A stretch of 64,000 bases of DNA from Paracoccus aminovorans (GTDB taxonomy: Bacteria; Pseudomonadota; Alphaproteobacteria; Rhodobacterales; Rhodobacteraceae), in contig NZ_LN832559.1 in assembly GCF_900005615.1 (NCBI RefSeq), forward strand, positions 2,743,001-2,807,000, written 5' to 3'. Positions within the stretch are counted from its first letter, which is position 1; each line of letters opens with the position of its first letter. Below, in pieces: positions 19,316-28,096 of the stretch. The translations under genes and the position numbers were made by a program. The notes under the pieces are model-generated. The model made no database searches, was not told where the DNA came from, and was given only the letters and a program-made list of their open reading frames with translations.

Positions 19316-20038
19316 TTAGCGCGCGTCGCGGTCGCGATCACGGCGCGGACCGCGCGGGGCCGGACCGTCCTGCGCCTCGGTGGCGCGGCGGTCGCGGGCC
19401 TGCGGGTCGTGTTCCATGATCTCGCCCTTGAAGATCCAGACCTTCACACCGATGATCCCGTAGGGGGTCGTGGCTTCCGACAGCGCATAGTCGATGTCGG
19501 CGCGCAGGGTGTGCAGCGGCACGCGGCCTTCGCGATACCATTCGGTGCGGGCGATTTCGGCGCCGCCGAGACGGCCCGAGACGTTCACCCGGATGCCCAG
19601 GGCACCCATGCGCATGGCGTTCTGCACCGAACGTTTCATGGCGCGGCGGAACGACACCCGGCGCTCGAGCTGCTGGGCGATCGACTCGGCCACCAGCTGG
19701 GCGTCCAGCTCGGGCTTGCGGACCTCGACGATGTTGAGGTGCAGTTCCGAGGCGGTGAAATTCGCCAGCTTTTTGCGCAGCGTCTCGATGTCCGCGCCTT
19801 TCTTGCCGATGATGACACCCGGACGCGCGGCATAGATCGTCACGCGGCATTTCTTGTGCGGACGCTCGATGATGACGCGGCTGACGCCGGCCTGCTTGGC
19901 TTCATCATGGATGAAGTCGCGGATCTTCAGGTCTTCCAGCAGCAGATTGCCGTAGTCCTTGTCGTCCGCGTACCAGCGGCTGTCCCAGGTGCGGTTGACC
20001 TGAAGACGCATCCCGATGGGGTTGACTTTCTGACCCAT
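19316..20038 (-). CDS. rpsC: 30S ribosomal protein S3
   Basis: A 240-residue S3: [20 protein letters not shown] start, KH domain with [15 protein letters not shown], and the [23 protein letters not shown] block. The start shares a base with the rplV stop (TAATG). The C-terminal tail is Arg/Asp rich. Confidence 0.97.
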   Translation of the reverse strand: MGQKVNPIGMRLQVNRTWDSRWYADDKDYGNLLLEDLKIRDFIHDEAKQAGVSRVIIERPHKKCRVTIYAARPGVIIGKKGADIETLRKKLANFTASELHLNIVEVRKPELDAQLVAESIAQQLERRVSFRRAMKRSVQNAMRMGALGIRVNVSGRLGGAEIARTEWYREGRVPLHTLRADIDYALSEATTPYGIIGVKVWIFKGEIMEHDPQARDRRATEAQDGPAPRGPRRDRDRDAR

Positions 20039-20433
20039 TACGCGCGCTCCCCTGCTTCGACGGCCTCGACCTGACGAACCTTGATGGTGATTTCCGAGAA
20101 CGGCTTCATGATCTTGCCGTAACGGCCACGGGCGCGCGGACGGCCGCGTTTCATGACCAGGTTCTTGCCGACCCAGGCCTCGGCGACGATCAGGCTGTCG
20201 ACGTCCAGGTTGTGGTTGTTCTCGGCGTTGGCGATGGCCGATTGCAGGCACTTCTTCACGTCGCCGGCGATGCGCTTGTGCGAGAAGGTCAGGTCGGCCA
20301 GGGCCTTGTCCACCTTCTTGCCACGGATCAGCGCCGCGACGAGGTTCAGCTTCTGCGGCGAGGTGCGAAGCATCTTGGTCTTCGCAAACGCCTCGTTCTC
20401 CGCCACGCGGCGCGGATTCTGTTCCTTACCCAT
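20038..20433 (-). CDS. rplV: 50S ribosomal protein L22
   Basis: A 131-residue L22, lining the peptide exit tunnel: [43 protein letters not shown], and [20 protein letters not shown] with the beta-hairpin loop. Confidence 0.97.
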   Translation of the reverse strand: MGKEQNPRRVAENEAFAKTKMLRTSPQKLNLVAALIRGKKVDKALADLTFSHKRIAGDVKKCLQSAIANAENNHNLDVDSLIVAEAWVGKNLVMKRGRPRARGRYGKIMKPFSEITIKVRQVEAVEAGERA

Positions 20434-20438
20434 GGGGA

Positions 20439-20717
20439 TTACTTCCTTTTCGCTTTCTTGTCGGCGGCGTGACCGTAATAGGTCCGGGTCGGCGAATATT
20501 CACCGAACTTCTGGCCGATCATCTCTTCGGTCACGGCGACCGGGATGTGCTTGTGACCGTTGTAGACGCCGAAGGTCAGGCCGACGAACTGCGGCAGAAT
20601 GGTCGAACGACGCGACCAGATCTTGATGACGTCGGACTTGCCGGCTTCGCGGGCTTTCTCGGCCTTGCGAAGCACATAAGCGTCGACAAAGGGGCCCTTC
20701 CAGATAGAACGTGCCAT
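20439..20717 (-). CDS. rpsS: 30S ribosomal protein S19
   Basis: A 92-residue S19: [67 protein letters not shown]. Standard. Confidence 0.98.
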   Translation of the reverse strand: MARSIWKGPFVDAYVLRKAEKAREAGKSDVIKIWSRRSTILPQFVGLTFGVYNGHKHIPVAVTEEMIGQKFGEYSPTRTYYGHAADKKAKRK

Positions 20718-20720
20718 GGA

Positions 20721-21557
20721 TTAACGCCCCTTCTTCGCATTACGCGACCGCAGGATATACTTGTCGGTCGATTTGTTCGAGCGGGTCTTGGTGCCCTTGG
20801 TGCCTTTGCCCCACGGGGTCACCGGGTGACGGCCACCCGAGGTCCGGCCTTCACCACCACCATGCGGGTGGTCGATCGGGTTCATGGCGACACCGCGCAC
20901 GCTCGGGCGGATGCCCTTGTGACGGTTGCGGCCAGCCTTGCCGAGGTTCTGGTTCGAGTGGTCCGAGTTCGACACGGCACCGATGGTGGCCATGCATTCC
21001 TGGCGGACCAGGCGCAGCTCGCCCGAGGACAGGCGGATCTGGGCATAGCTGCCGTCGCGACCGACGAACTGGGCATAGGTGCCAGCCGAACGGGCGATCT
21101 GGCCGCCTTTGCCGGGCTTCAGCTCGACGTTGTGGACGATGGTGCCGATCGGCATGCCGCTGAACGGCATGGCGTTGCCGGGCTTCACGTCGACCTTGGC
21201 GCCGGCGATGACCTTGTCACCCACGGCCAGACGCTGCGGAGCCAGGATATAGGCCTGCTCGCCGTCTTCGTATTTGATCAGCGCGATGAAGGCGGTGCGG
21301 TTGGGATCGTATTCGATCCGCTCGACCGTGGCCGAAACATCGAACTTCGTGCGTTTGAAATCGACGATGCGGTAAAGACGCTTCGCCCCGCCGCCCTTGC
21401 GGCGCATCGTGATCCGTCCGGTGTTGTTCCGGCCGCCGTTCTTGGTCAAACCCTCGGTGAGGGATTTGACCGGGCGCCCTTTCCAAAGCTCCGAACGGTC
21501 GATCAGAACCAGCCCACGCTGGCCAGGCGTCGTCGGCTTATACGACTTGAGTGCCAT
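20721..21557 (-). CDS. rplB: 50S ribosomal protein L2
   Basis: A 278-residue L2, needed for subunit joining and the peptidyl-transferase centre. [19 protein letters not shown] near residue 42, and the C-terminal [22 protein letters not shown] signature. It is separated from rplW by 94 bp with a terminator-like hairpin. Confidence 0.98.
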   Translation of the reverse strand: MALKSYKPTTPGQRGLVLIDRSELWKGRPVKSLTEGLTKNGGRNNTGRITMRRKGGGAKRLYRIVDFKRTKFDVSATVERIEYDPNRTAFIALIKYEDGEQAYILAPQRLAVGDKVIAGAKVDVKPGNAMPFSGMPIGTIVHNVELKPGKGGQIARSAGTYAQFVGRDGSYAQIRLSSGELRLVRQECMATIGAVSNSDHSNQNLGKAGRNRHKGIRPSVRGVAMNPIDHPHGGGEGRTSGGRHPVTPWGKGTKGTKTRSNKSTDKYILRSRNAKKGR

Positions 21558-21604
21558 GCTCTCTGTCTTCCGTTGCTTTGGACCGTAGCTGGTCCGTTTC
21601 AGTC

Positions 21605-21635
21605 AAAAATGGACGGCCCCGCTGCCGGGGCCGTC
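21605..21635 (-). terminator. Terminator-like hairpin between rplW and rplB
   Basis: gacggccccg / cggggccgtc, 10-bp perfect stem with a 4-nt loop (21612-21635), followed on the minus strand by CCATTTTTGAC. It stands inside the S10 cluster, 16 bp after the rplW stop. It could be an attenuator or an RNA-processing/stabilising hairpin rather than a full terminator. Confidence 0.6.
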
Positions 21636-21651
21636 GATTCGCGGCTTCTTA

Positions 21652-21948
21652 TCAAAGACCGGTCGAGACGTCGATGCTGTTGCCAGCTTCCAGCATCACA
21701 TAGGCCTTCTTGACGTCCGAGCGCACGCCCGGGCGGCCGCGGAAGCGCTTGGTCTTGCCCTTGGTGATGGTCGTGTTCACGGCCTTCACCTTGACGTTGA
21801 ACAGGGCCTCGACGGCCTGCTTGATCGCCGGCTTGTTCGAATCCTTGGCCACCTGGAAGACATAGGCGTTGGCGTCAGCCACCAGCGTCGCCTTCTCGGT
21901 GATCAGCGGCTTCACGATCACGTCGTAATGTTCGGGTTTCACGCTCAT
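21652..21948 (-). CDS. rplW: 50S ribosomal protein L23
   Basis: A 98-residue L23 at the exit-tunnel rim, the docking site for trigger factor and [22 protein letters not shown] start, [20 protein letters not shown]. The ATG overlaps the rplD stop by 4 bp. Confidence 0.97.
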   Translation of the reverse strand: MSVKPEHYDVIVKPLITEKATLVADANAYVFQVAKDSNKPAIKQAVEALFNVKVKAVNTTITKGKTKRFRGRPGVRSDVKKAYVMLEAGNSIDVSTGL

Positions 21949-22565
21949 TTCAGGCGAGCCTCCAGAGCTTCGACACCGGCGCGCGTCAGCACGAGCGTGT
22001 CGCGACGCAGGATGTCATAGACGTTGGCACCGATCGAGGGCAGCACGTCGACGCCTTCGAGGTTGCGGGCGGCGCGGGCGAAGTTCTCGTTCACTTCGGC
22101 ACCGTCGATCACCAGCACGCGCTTCCAGCCGTTTTCCTTGACCGCCTTGGCGACGGCCGAGGTCTTGGCTTCGGCAATGTTCAGGCTGTCCACGATGACC
22201 AGCTCACCCGCCGCGACTTTCGCCGACAGCGCGTGCTTCAGGCCAAGCGCGCGGACTTTCTTCGGCAGGTCGAAGGCGTGCGAGCGCGGGGTCGGGCCCT
22301 TGTAGACGCCGCCGTGACGGAAGGTCGGCGCCTTGCGGGAACCGTGGCGGGCGCCGCCGGTGCCTTTCTGGCGATAGATCTTCTTGGTCGAATAGCTGAC
22401 GTCCGACTTGCCCAGCACCGAATGGGTGCCGGCTTGGGCTTTCGCACGCTGCCAGCGCACCACGCGGTGCAGCAGGTCGGCGCGGGGCTCCAGACCAAAG
22501 ATGTCGTCGCTCAGGTCGATGTCGCCGGCCTTGCCGGAATCGAGCGAGATCACATCGAGTTTCAT
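21945..22565 (-). CDS. rplD: 50S ribosomal protein L4
   Basis: A 206-residue L4, which also regulates the S10 operon in enterobacteria. [21 protein letters not shown] is the loop reaching the exit tunnel. The start overlaps the rplC stop (ATGA). Confidence 0.97.
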   Translation of the reverse strand: MKLDVISLDSGKAGDIDLSDDIFGLEPRADLLHRVVRWQRAKAQAGTHSVLGKSDVSYSTKKIYRQKGTGGARHGSRKAPTFRHGGVYKGPTPRSHAFDLPKKVRALGLKHALSAKVAAGELVIVDSLNIAEAKTSAVAKAVKENGWKRVLVIDGAEVNENFARAARNLEGVDVLPSIGANVYDILRRDTLVLTRAGVEALEARLK

Positions 22566-23425
22566 TTGCTCTCTCCTTCGGGCGCGGCATCGTCAGCGGA
22601 CTTGTCCGCTTCGATCGAGGCCTGGGCTTCGGCCAGAGCAGCCTCTTGCGCGGCGGCTTCGGCTTCGGCAGCGGCCTTGCGGGCGGCTTCTTCCTCGGCG
22701 GCAGCGGCAGCGGCGGCTTCTTCGGCCAGACGCGCGGCTTCCTTGGCCTTCGAGCGGGTCGCGGCGGGGAAGATCGTGGTTTCGGCCAGCGGCTTCTTCA
22801 CGGCGTCCTTGATGGTGACCCAGCCACCTTTCGAGCCCGGAACCGAGCCCTTGACCATGATCAGGCCACGGTCGGCATCGGTGCGCACGACTTGCAGGTT
22901 CTGCGTGGTGACGCGAACGGCACCCAGATGACCCGCCATCTTCTTGCCCTTGAACACCTTGCCGGGGTCCTGGCACTGGCCGGTCGAACCGTGCGAGCGG
23001 TGGCTGATCGACACGCCGTGCGAGGCGCGCAGACCACCGAAGTTGTGACGCTTCATCGCACCGGCAAAGCCTTTACCGATCGAGGTACCGGCGATGTCGA
23101 CGAACTGACCCGCGAAATAGTGATCGGCGATGATTTCCTCGCCCACGTCCACCAGGTTTTCCTCGGCAACGCGGAATTCCGCGATCTTGCGCTTGGGCGC
23201 GACATTCGCCTTGGCGAAATGGCCACGCAGAGCGGCGGTCGTGCGCTTGGCTTTCGCCTCGCCCGCGCCGAGCTGCAGAGCCACGTAACCGTCTTTGTCG
23301 GTCGTGCGCTGAGCGATGACCTGCACATTATCGACGTGCAGAACGGTGACGGGAACTTGACGTCCGTCTTCCAGGAACAGCCGGGTCATGCCCAGCTTCT
23401 TGGCGATAACACCAGTCCGAAGCAT
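22562..23425 (-). CDS. rplC: 50S ribosomal protein L3 with long Ala/Glu tail
   Basis: A 287-residue L3. The core (about 1-228) is canonical: [17 protein letters not shown] start, [38 protein letters not shown]. The last roughly 58 residues are a low-complexity Ala/Glu-rich helix, so the protein is clearly longer than the usual 205-240 residues. The start is the ATG of MLRTG; upstream in-frame codons are not supported. Confidence 0.96.
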   Translation of the reverse strand: MLRTGVIAKKLGMTRLFLEDGRQVPVTVLHVDNVQVIAQRTTDKDGYVALQLGAGEAKAKRTTAALRGHFAKANVAPKRKIAEFRVAEENLVDVGEEIIADHYFAGQFVDIAGTSIGKGFAGAMKRHNFGGLRASHGVSISHRSHGSTGQCQDPGKVFKGKKMAGHLGAVRVTTQNLQVVRTDADRGLIMVKGSVPGSKGGWVTIKDAVKKPLAETTIFPAATRSKAKEAARLAEEAAAAAAAEEEAARKAAAEAEAAAQEAALAEAQASIEADKSADDAAPEGESK

Positions 23426-23435
23426 GATGACCCCC

Positions 23436-23744
23436 TTAGACCTTGATCTCGACATCCACGCCGGCGGCGAGGTCGAGCTTCATCAGGGCGTCAACGGTCT
23501 GCGGGGTGGGATCGACAATGTCGAGCAGACGCTTGTGGGTGCGGATTTCCCACTGGTCGCGCGATTTCTTGTCGATATGCGGGCCGCGCAGAACGGTGAA
23601 TTTCTCGATCTTGTTCGGCAGCGGGATCGGACCACGAACCGTAGCGCCGGTGCGCTTGGCGGTGTTCACGATTTCCTGCGTGCTGGCATCCAGGACGCGA
23701 TAGTCGAACGCCTTCAGCCGGATGCGGATATTCTGGCTTTGCAT
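23436..23744 (-). CDS. rpsJ: 30S ribosomal protein S10
   Basis: A 102-residue S10 (NusE), also part of the antitermination complex. [19 protein letters not shown] start, [29 protein letters not shown]. First gene of the S10 cluster. The tuf and fusA genes that usually precede it in alphaproteobacteria are not upstream; decayed insertion-sequence DNA is. Confidence 0.98.
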   Translation of the reverse strand: MQSQNIRIRLKAFDYRVLDASTQEIVNTAKRTGATVRGPIPLPNKIEKFTVLRGPHIDKKSRDQWEIRTHKRLLDIVDPTPQTVDALMKLDLAAGVDVEIKV

Positions 23745-23812
23745 AGACTTCCCTCTTGCGGGGAGTTCCAGTTGAGAGGCTGACAGCACACCATGCCCCG
23801 CCAGCGTCGAAC

Positions 23813-23852
23813 CGTATAAAACAACAGCAGGCCGCCTTGGCGGCGGCCCTGC
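23813..23852 (-). terminator. Terminator-like hairpin upstream of rpsJ
   Basis: On the minus strand gcagggccgcc / ggcggcctgc (one bulge, 5-nt loop) is followed by TGTTGTTTTAT. It could be the leftover terminator of a gene once upstream (for example tuf) or a leader attenuator of the S10 operon, 76 bp before rpsJ. Confidence 0.4.
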
Positions 23853-24009
23853 CTGATGGCCACCGATTCTCGAGAAACCGGCAGCGATGCGGTCCTATGC
23901 CGGAAAAGCCCCACCAGGTCAAGCATCGGCTGGCCTATCGGTCAGCAGACAATACCCAGGTTACGGAAGCAGCGATCCTGCACCTCTCGCCGGTTGCGAC
24001 ATAGGCAGT

Positions 24010-24240
24010 ATCGCCGGCCAGACGCCGCGCCCGCATGCATGTGATATCGGCCACGCAAACCTGGTCCGGGACCTCGACGTCCTACTGCCGATCCAGAGTG
24101 CTGTCGACCATGATCGCCGGCTTGCCGCCATAAGGCGGCAGGGCGGCGCTTGTAGCCAACCTGCGCCTTGATCCCCGCCGGCAGCGCCAAGCTGGCGACG
24201 GTTCGCACAGATGCTTTCGCCCGCTTCAGGAAAGCGAGAG
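24010..24240 (-). pseudogene. Decayed IS3-family transposase (OrfB) fragment
   Basis: Three successive short matches in different minus-strand frames reconstruct the start of an IS3-type OrfB integrase: EAGESICANR, then GIKAQVGYKRRP, then GGKPAIMVDSTLDRQ-stop-DVEVPDQVCVADITCMR. The order and spacing match intact relatives, where these form the GIKAQVGY...PNRVWVTDITYIRT region just before the first catalytic Asp. It has frameshifts, an in-frame TAG and lacks the rest of the DDE domain. No terminal repeats were identified. Confidence 0.7.
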
Positions 24241-24463
24241 AGCCGCCGCAGCCCAACGTTTGCCAAGCTCCGCGCAATCCTCAGTTGGACCGCCGATCAG
24301 GCACTCTCAGAGCTGTTCCACCAGTTGGTTCGACAATCATAGACACTCCATAGACTTCATGATCGACCATATGTAATCCGGGGCAGGCACTCAAAACGGC
24401 CGGTCAGCCCGGCCTCATACGACACGGACTTGAAGCAACTGCAGGAAGAATGGTGGGACGCAT

Positions 24464-25414
24464 ATGACACGTCGGACTCTCGTCACCGGAGGCGCAGGCT
24501 TCATAGGCAGCCATCTTGTCGATCGTCTTGTGACAGCCGGCGAGCAGGTCATCGTGTTGGACGACCTCTCCAGCGGAAACCGGGAAAATCTGCCCCCTGA
24601 GGCCGAGCTCGTCATCGGCGATATCACCGACGGCGCGATGGTCGGCGAACTGATGAACGGGGCAGACAGTGTTTTTCATCTGGCAGCGCTGGTATCGGTC
24701 CAGGAATGCATAAAAGACTGGGAGCGTGGCCATCGCATCAACCTGGAGGCAACAATCGGACTGTTTCGCGCCGCTGCCAAGGCTCGGCCGGGCGGGGTGC
24801 CGGTGGTCTATGCTTCCTCGGCCGCCGTATATGGCGACCGGTCCGGGACGATGTGTCGCGAGAGCAGCGTGCCTGCCCCCATATCACCCTACGGCGCCGA
24901 TAAGCTGGGCTGCGAGCATCAGGCCCGGGCAATGGCGGAAATTCATGGGCTGCCTTCGGTCGGTCTGCGCTTTTTCAATGTCTATGGACCCCGCCAAGAC
25001 CCGCGTTCGCCCTATGCCGGGGTGATTTCGCGATTCTGCGCGAACCGCCTGACCGACGCTCCTCATACCGTATTCGGCGACGGCGGCCAAAGCCGCGACT
25101 TCATCTATGTTGCCGATATCATCGAAGGGCTGATCCAGGCCCGCGCTCATGCCGAAACCCGCGGAGGCGCCAGCGTCTTCAACCTGTGCACGGGAATCGA
25201 GACCACTCTCCTCGCCCTTGCTGCGGAAATTGATGGCGTGGCTGGCCGCGATCCGTCCCCGATCCTTCGCGCCGACCCGCGCCCGGGAGACATCCGCATG
25301 TCGCTGGGCGATCCGTCGGAAGCGGCGCACGCGCTCGGATTCTCCGCTGGAACCGACATCCGCACCGGGCTGGGTCAGCTGTGGACCTCTCTGACCGGGG
25401 AACGGGAGCGCTGA
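24464..25414 (+). CDS. NAD-dependent sugar-nucleotide epimerase/dehydratase
   Basis: A 316-residue extended short-chain dehydrogenase. The Rossmann NAD+-binding motif GGAGFIGSH is at residues 9-17, the catalytic serine region is ASSAAVYG (about 118-125), and the YxxxK catalytic pair is in YGADK (about 143-147). The RFFNVYGPRQDP block and GDGGQSRDFIYVADI are typical of UDP-glucose/UDP-N-acetylglucosamine 4-epimerases and related enzymes. It probably supplies a UDP-sugar to the glycan genes that follow. The exact substrate is not readable. The ATG lacks a strong adjacent Shine-Dalgarno sequence (AGGAAGA lies about 14 nt upstream). Confidence 0.88.
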   Translation: MTRRTLVTGGAGFIGSHLVDRLVTAGEQVIVLDDLSSGNRENLPPEAELVIGDITDGAMVGELMNGADSVFHLAALVSVQECIKDWERGHRINLEATIGLFRAAAKARPGGVPVVYASSAAVYGDRSGTMCRESSVPAPISPYGADKLGCEHQARAMAEIHGLPSVGLRFFNVYGPRQDPRSPYAGVISRFCANRLTDAPHTVFGDGGQSRDFIYVADIIEGLIQARAHAETRGGASVFNLCTGIETTLLALAAEIDGVAGRDPSPILRADPRPGDIRMSLGDPSEAAHALGFSAGTDIRTGLGQLWTSLTGERER

Positions 25415-25552
25415 CATTGCAGCCGGCCCTTTTGCGCGCTCCTGGCGGCGAGGCGCGCGCCCGGCAGGACATCGGTATGGAAGAGCAATTGACATCAATG
25501 GCGCGCGCTTCTATCGCCGCATATTCCCCCATGCCGAGTTGACTGCCAAGCG

Positions 25553-26869
25553 ATGCTGAAGTCTTTGATCCGCCGGATCCTGCCCAGAAGCTATGTCACC
25601 GACAGGCATGGGGCCGTCAGCCGCAGGGTCGTCAGTTTGTGTGCCTTTTGCGCGACGCTGGCCATCACCATGGCCCCTTGTCTGGCGCGTGAAGTGTCGC
25701 GCCGCATAAGAGCGGACGACTATCACATCGGGCTCGCGCGTCTGGCATGGTATGTCCGGCGCAGATTTCCCAGGATGGATATGTCCCTGGACCCGTTGTA
25801 TCTGTTCTGTTCCGGCATGACGCTCGCGGAACTCGAGGCGATGCGCGATTTCCTTCTGCGCTATGGTGGACGCATCAAGGCCGAGGTCCTGCTGGGCGAA
25901 TTGTGCTTTCTCTCGGCAAGTGCGACGCTCCAGGCCTTCGGCACTCCGGATTACGCCCTGCATATGGGCCGGCTGAGCGCCGATGCCGACAGGCTGCTGG
26001 ACCACGCCCTGCGCCATGCCTTGCCCGCTACCGACGCTTCGCCCGCAGACCTGCCCCAGCGCGACCCCGGGGCCGTCTCCTCGCGGGCGGGATTTTCGCC
26101 GCTCGGGGCCGAAGCCGCCCTGCGCGACGCGCTGGATCTGCTTGAAGGCGCGGGCTTTCGTCCGTTCATCCTGTCGGGCACGCTGCTGGGCGCAGTCCGG
26201 GAAGGCCGGATGCTGGCGCATGACTATGACATCGACCTTGGCCTTTTCGCCGAGGAAGCCGACCTGGCCCAGCTTGAACGACTGCTTTGTCACAGTCCGC
26301 CGTTCCGCTGCTTGCGCGCCGAGTCGCAGACGCTCATTCTGGGAGGTCCGGAGGGGGCGATACGATGCGATATCCCGGTGCTCTACAAGCTGCGTCACGC
26401 CGGCGGCATCGTGATCGATATTTTCCTGCACTACCGGGAACGCGACTGCATCTGGCACGGCACGACGCTTTACAGATGGGTGAACAGCCCCTTCACGTTG
26501 GCCCCTCGCGATCTTGCAGGGGTTCGCCCCTTGGCGCCCGCGACTGCCGAACAGAACCTGACCGAAAATTACGGCGATTGGCGCAAACCGAAACTGAGCT
26601 TCGACTGTGCCCTGGATACGCCCAACCTGGTGCTGCACGCCGGGCCGATGGCACTGGCGGTTTCGGTGCGACGGCTCGCAATGCTGCATTCGCGCCCGCA
26701 GGATGCGGCACGGTTGCTGGAACAGATGGCGGCGGCGGGCTTTGTCCGGCCCGATCCTCTGCGAGGTTGGAGGATTTCCGAAACCATCTTCGACGGCTCA
26801 GGGGATGCGGCGGACGAAGAAGCGCCCGTCGGGCCGGTCCGGGCCGGCGGAACACGGGACGGGACATGA
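25553..26869 (+). CDS. LicD/fukutin-like nucleotidyltransferase-fold protein
   Basis: A 438-residue protein. The C-terminal half (about 190-330) carries the LicD-family signature FILSGTLLGAVREGRMLAHDYDIDLGLF at positions 205-232, including the GTLLGAVR loop and the metal-binding DxD pair in DYDID (224-228). LicD proteins transfer phosphocholine or related phospho-groups to surface glycans. Residues 1-190 are a less familiar, partly helical region with a hydrophobic stretch around 26-44. It is 138 bp after the epimerase. Its stop overlaps an ATG (ATGA), but that frame closes after 8 codons; the next gene begins a few bases later. The donor group is unknown. Confidence 0.8.
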   Translation: MLKSLIRRILPRSYVTDRHGAVSRRVVSLCAFCATLAITMAPCLAREVSRRIRADDYHIGLARLAWYVRRRFPRMDMSLDPLYLFCSGMTLAELEAMRDFLLRYGGRIKAEVLLGELCFLSASATLQAFGTPDYALHMGRLSADADRLLDHALRHALPATDASPADLPQRDPGAVSSRAGFSPLGAEAALRDALDLLEGAGFRPFILSGTLLGAVREGRMLAHDYDIDLGLFAEEADLAQLERLLCHSPPFRCLRAESQTLILGGPEGAIRCDIPVLYKLRHAGGIVIDIFLHYRERDCIWHGTTLYRWVNSPFTLAPRDLAGVRPLAPATAEQNLTENYGDWRKPKLSFDCALDTPNLVLHAGPMALAVSVRRLAMLHSRPQDAARLLEQMAAAGFVRPDPLRGWRISETIFDGSGDAADEEAPVGPVRAGGTRDGT

Positions 26870-26872
26870 ACT

Positions 26873-28009
26873 TTGCACCTGCCGCGCATTGACTTGGCGG
26901 ACTGGCGCCGGAATAAGCGCCTGCTAAGGCTGGCCCTGGCCGAGGGCCGCAGCAAGGTCAGGTTATTCATGGAAAAGATCGACAGCGCATCCGTCATCCA
27001 CGTACCCCTCGACATTCCTGTCGATGAGTTGCGCGACCGAATCGCCTCGCTGCCACACCTGAACTTCATCCATGTGGATCACGCGGCGGCCAGCCGCACC
27101 AAAACCGACAGCATCATCACCCTGGCGCGCCAGGACCCGGCCCTGAAGGAAAAGCTGGTGATGATGGCCAACGCGGGGTTCCATCTTTACACCCTGCGCG
27201 AAGGCGTGTCCTCAATGGTGCGCCACCGCCGGATTCCGACGCTGTGGCGGCTGGCCATCGCGGGCGAGGTGGCTGTGGACAGCAACACCATTTTCAGCAA
27301 GTTGGAAACCGCCCCCGGCGGCGGCGAGCCGCGGCTGCTGGTCGTGTTCTCGTCGATCGCAGGCGTCATGTATACGCCCAGCCTGATGCGGCATTTCGAG
27401 CAGAACTTCGCCTCGATCGGAAAATATGTCCCCAAGAACACGCATATCATGCGCATCGCCGATTTCGGCGGCGTCGTGGGATCGTTCTACCTCAACTCCC
27501 GGGCTCTGCCCGACAACGAGGATCACATTTGTACCCGGATTGAGGATGCCGCCGCCGGGCTTGGCGTGGCGCGGGACAATATCGTGCTCTACGGCGGCTC
27601 CAAGGGTGGGACCGCCGCGGCCTTCTACGCGATGCGCCATGGATGGCGCGGGGTAGCGGCGGACCCGATCCTGTCGGACGAGCATTATGTGAATACATAT
27701 AACGACTCCCATTTCACGCTCGACACATTCGCGGCCACCAAGCAGGAGCGCTTCGCCGAGCTGGTGGGTCAGGTCCACCCCGAGGCACGGCTTTCGGTGA
27801 TCTGCTCGACCCGCTCGCCGCAATTTCCCTATATCGATGAGACGTTGATCGGACGCTTTCGCGACCGCTTCCTGTTCCTGAACTCGGAAAATCCCGAGAT
27901 TCGTTCCCATCCCGATGTCGGGCGGCTGACCATCCCCCACGCCCTATCGCAGATCAACCAGCATCTTGCCGGGCTGGCGATCCCTGGTGGCTACCATACG
28001 GTCTGGTGA
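26873..28009 (+). CDS. XcbB/CpsF-like capsule biosynthesis protein (TTG start)
   Basis: A 378-residue protein related to the XcbB/CpsF group found in capsule loci. An alpha/beta-hydrolase-like core is suggested by the strand LLVVFSSIAG (about 155-164) and by VLYGGSKGGTAAAFYA with a nucleophile-elbow-like Gly-Gly-Ser-Lys-Gly-Gly at 241-246. The chosen start is TTG at 26873, three bases after the LicD-like stop, with GGGACGGGA upstream; an in-frame stop lies just before it and the next ATG (MEKIDS) would remove 32 residues. Whether it is an enzyme or a scaffold in capsule assembly is not established. Confidence 0.75.
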   Translation: MHLPRIDLADWRRNKRLLRLALAEGRSKVRLFMEKIDSASVIHVPLDIPVDELRDRIASLPHLNFIHVDHAAASRTKTDSIITLARQDPALKEKLVMMANAGFHLYTLREGVSSMVRHRRIPTLWRLAIAGEVAVDSNTIFSKLETAPGGGEPRLLVVFSSIAGVMYTPSLMRHFEQNFASIGKYVPKNTHIMRIADFGGVVGSFYLNSRALPDNEDHICTRIEDAAAGLGVARDNIVLYGGSKGGTAAAFYAMRHGWRGVAADPILSDEHYVNTYNDSHFTLDTFAATKQERFAELVGQVHPEARLSVICSTRSPQFPYIDETLIGRFRDRFLFLNSENPEIRSHPDVGRLTIPHALSQINQHLAGLAIPGGYHTVW

Positions 28010-28096
28010 TCCCGGCCGGTTGCGAAGTCAAAGGGGGGTTGTTAAGGAGGGTTCTCGGCGGGTCGGTGCATCCGCCCTGTTGCAGCGGAAATCGCA

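Larger units (their letters stand above)
23745..24463. other. Region upstream of rpsJ: hairpin and decayed IS DNA
   Basis: About 720 bp without an intact gene. Next to rpsJ (23820-23852) is a GC hairpin with a T-rich trailer. From about 24000 to 24240 it holds a frameshifted IS3-type transposase remnant on the minus strand. The rest (24240-24463) shows nothing recognisable. The rpsJ promoter must lie here, but no clear -35/-10 pair was found. Confidence 0.6.
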
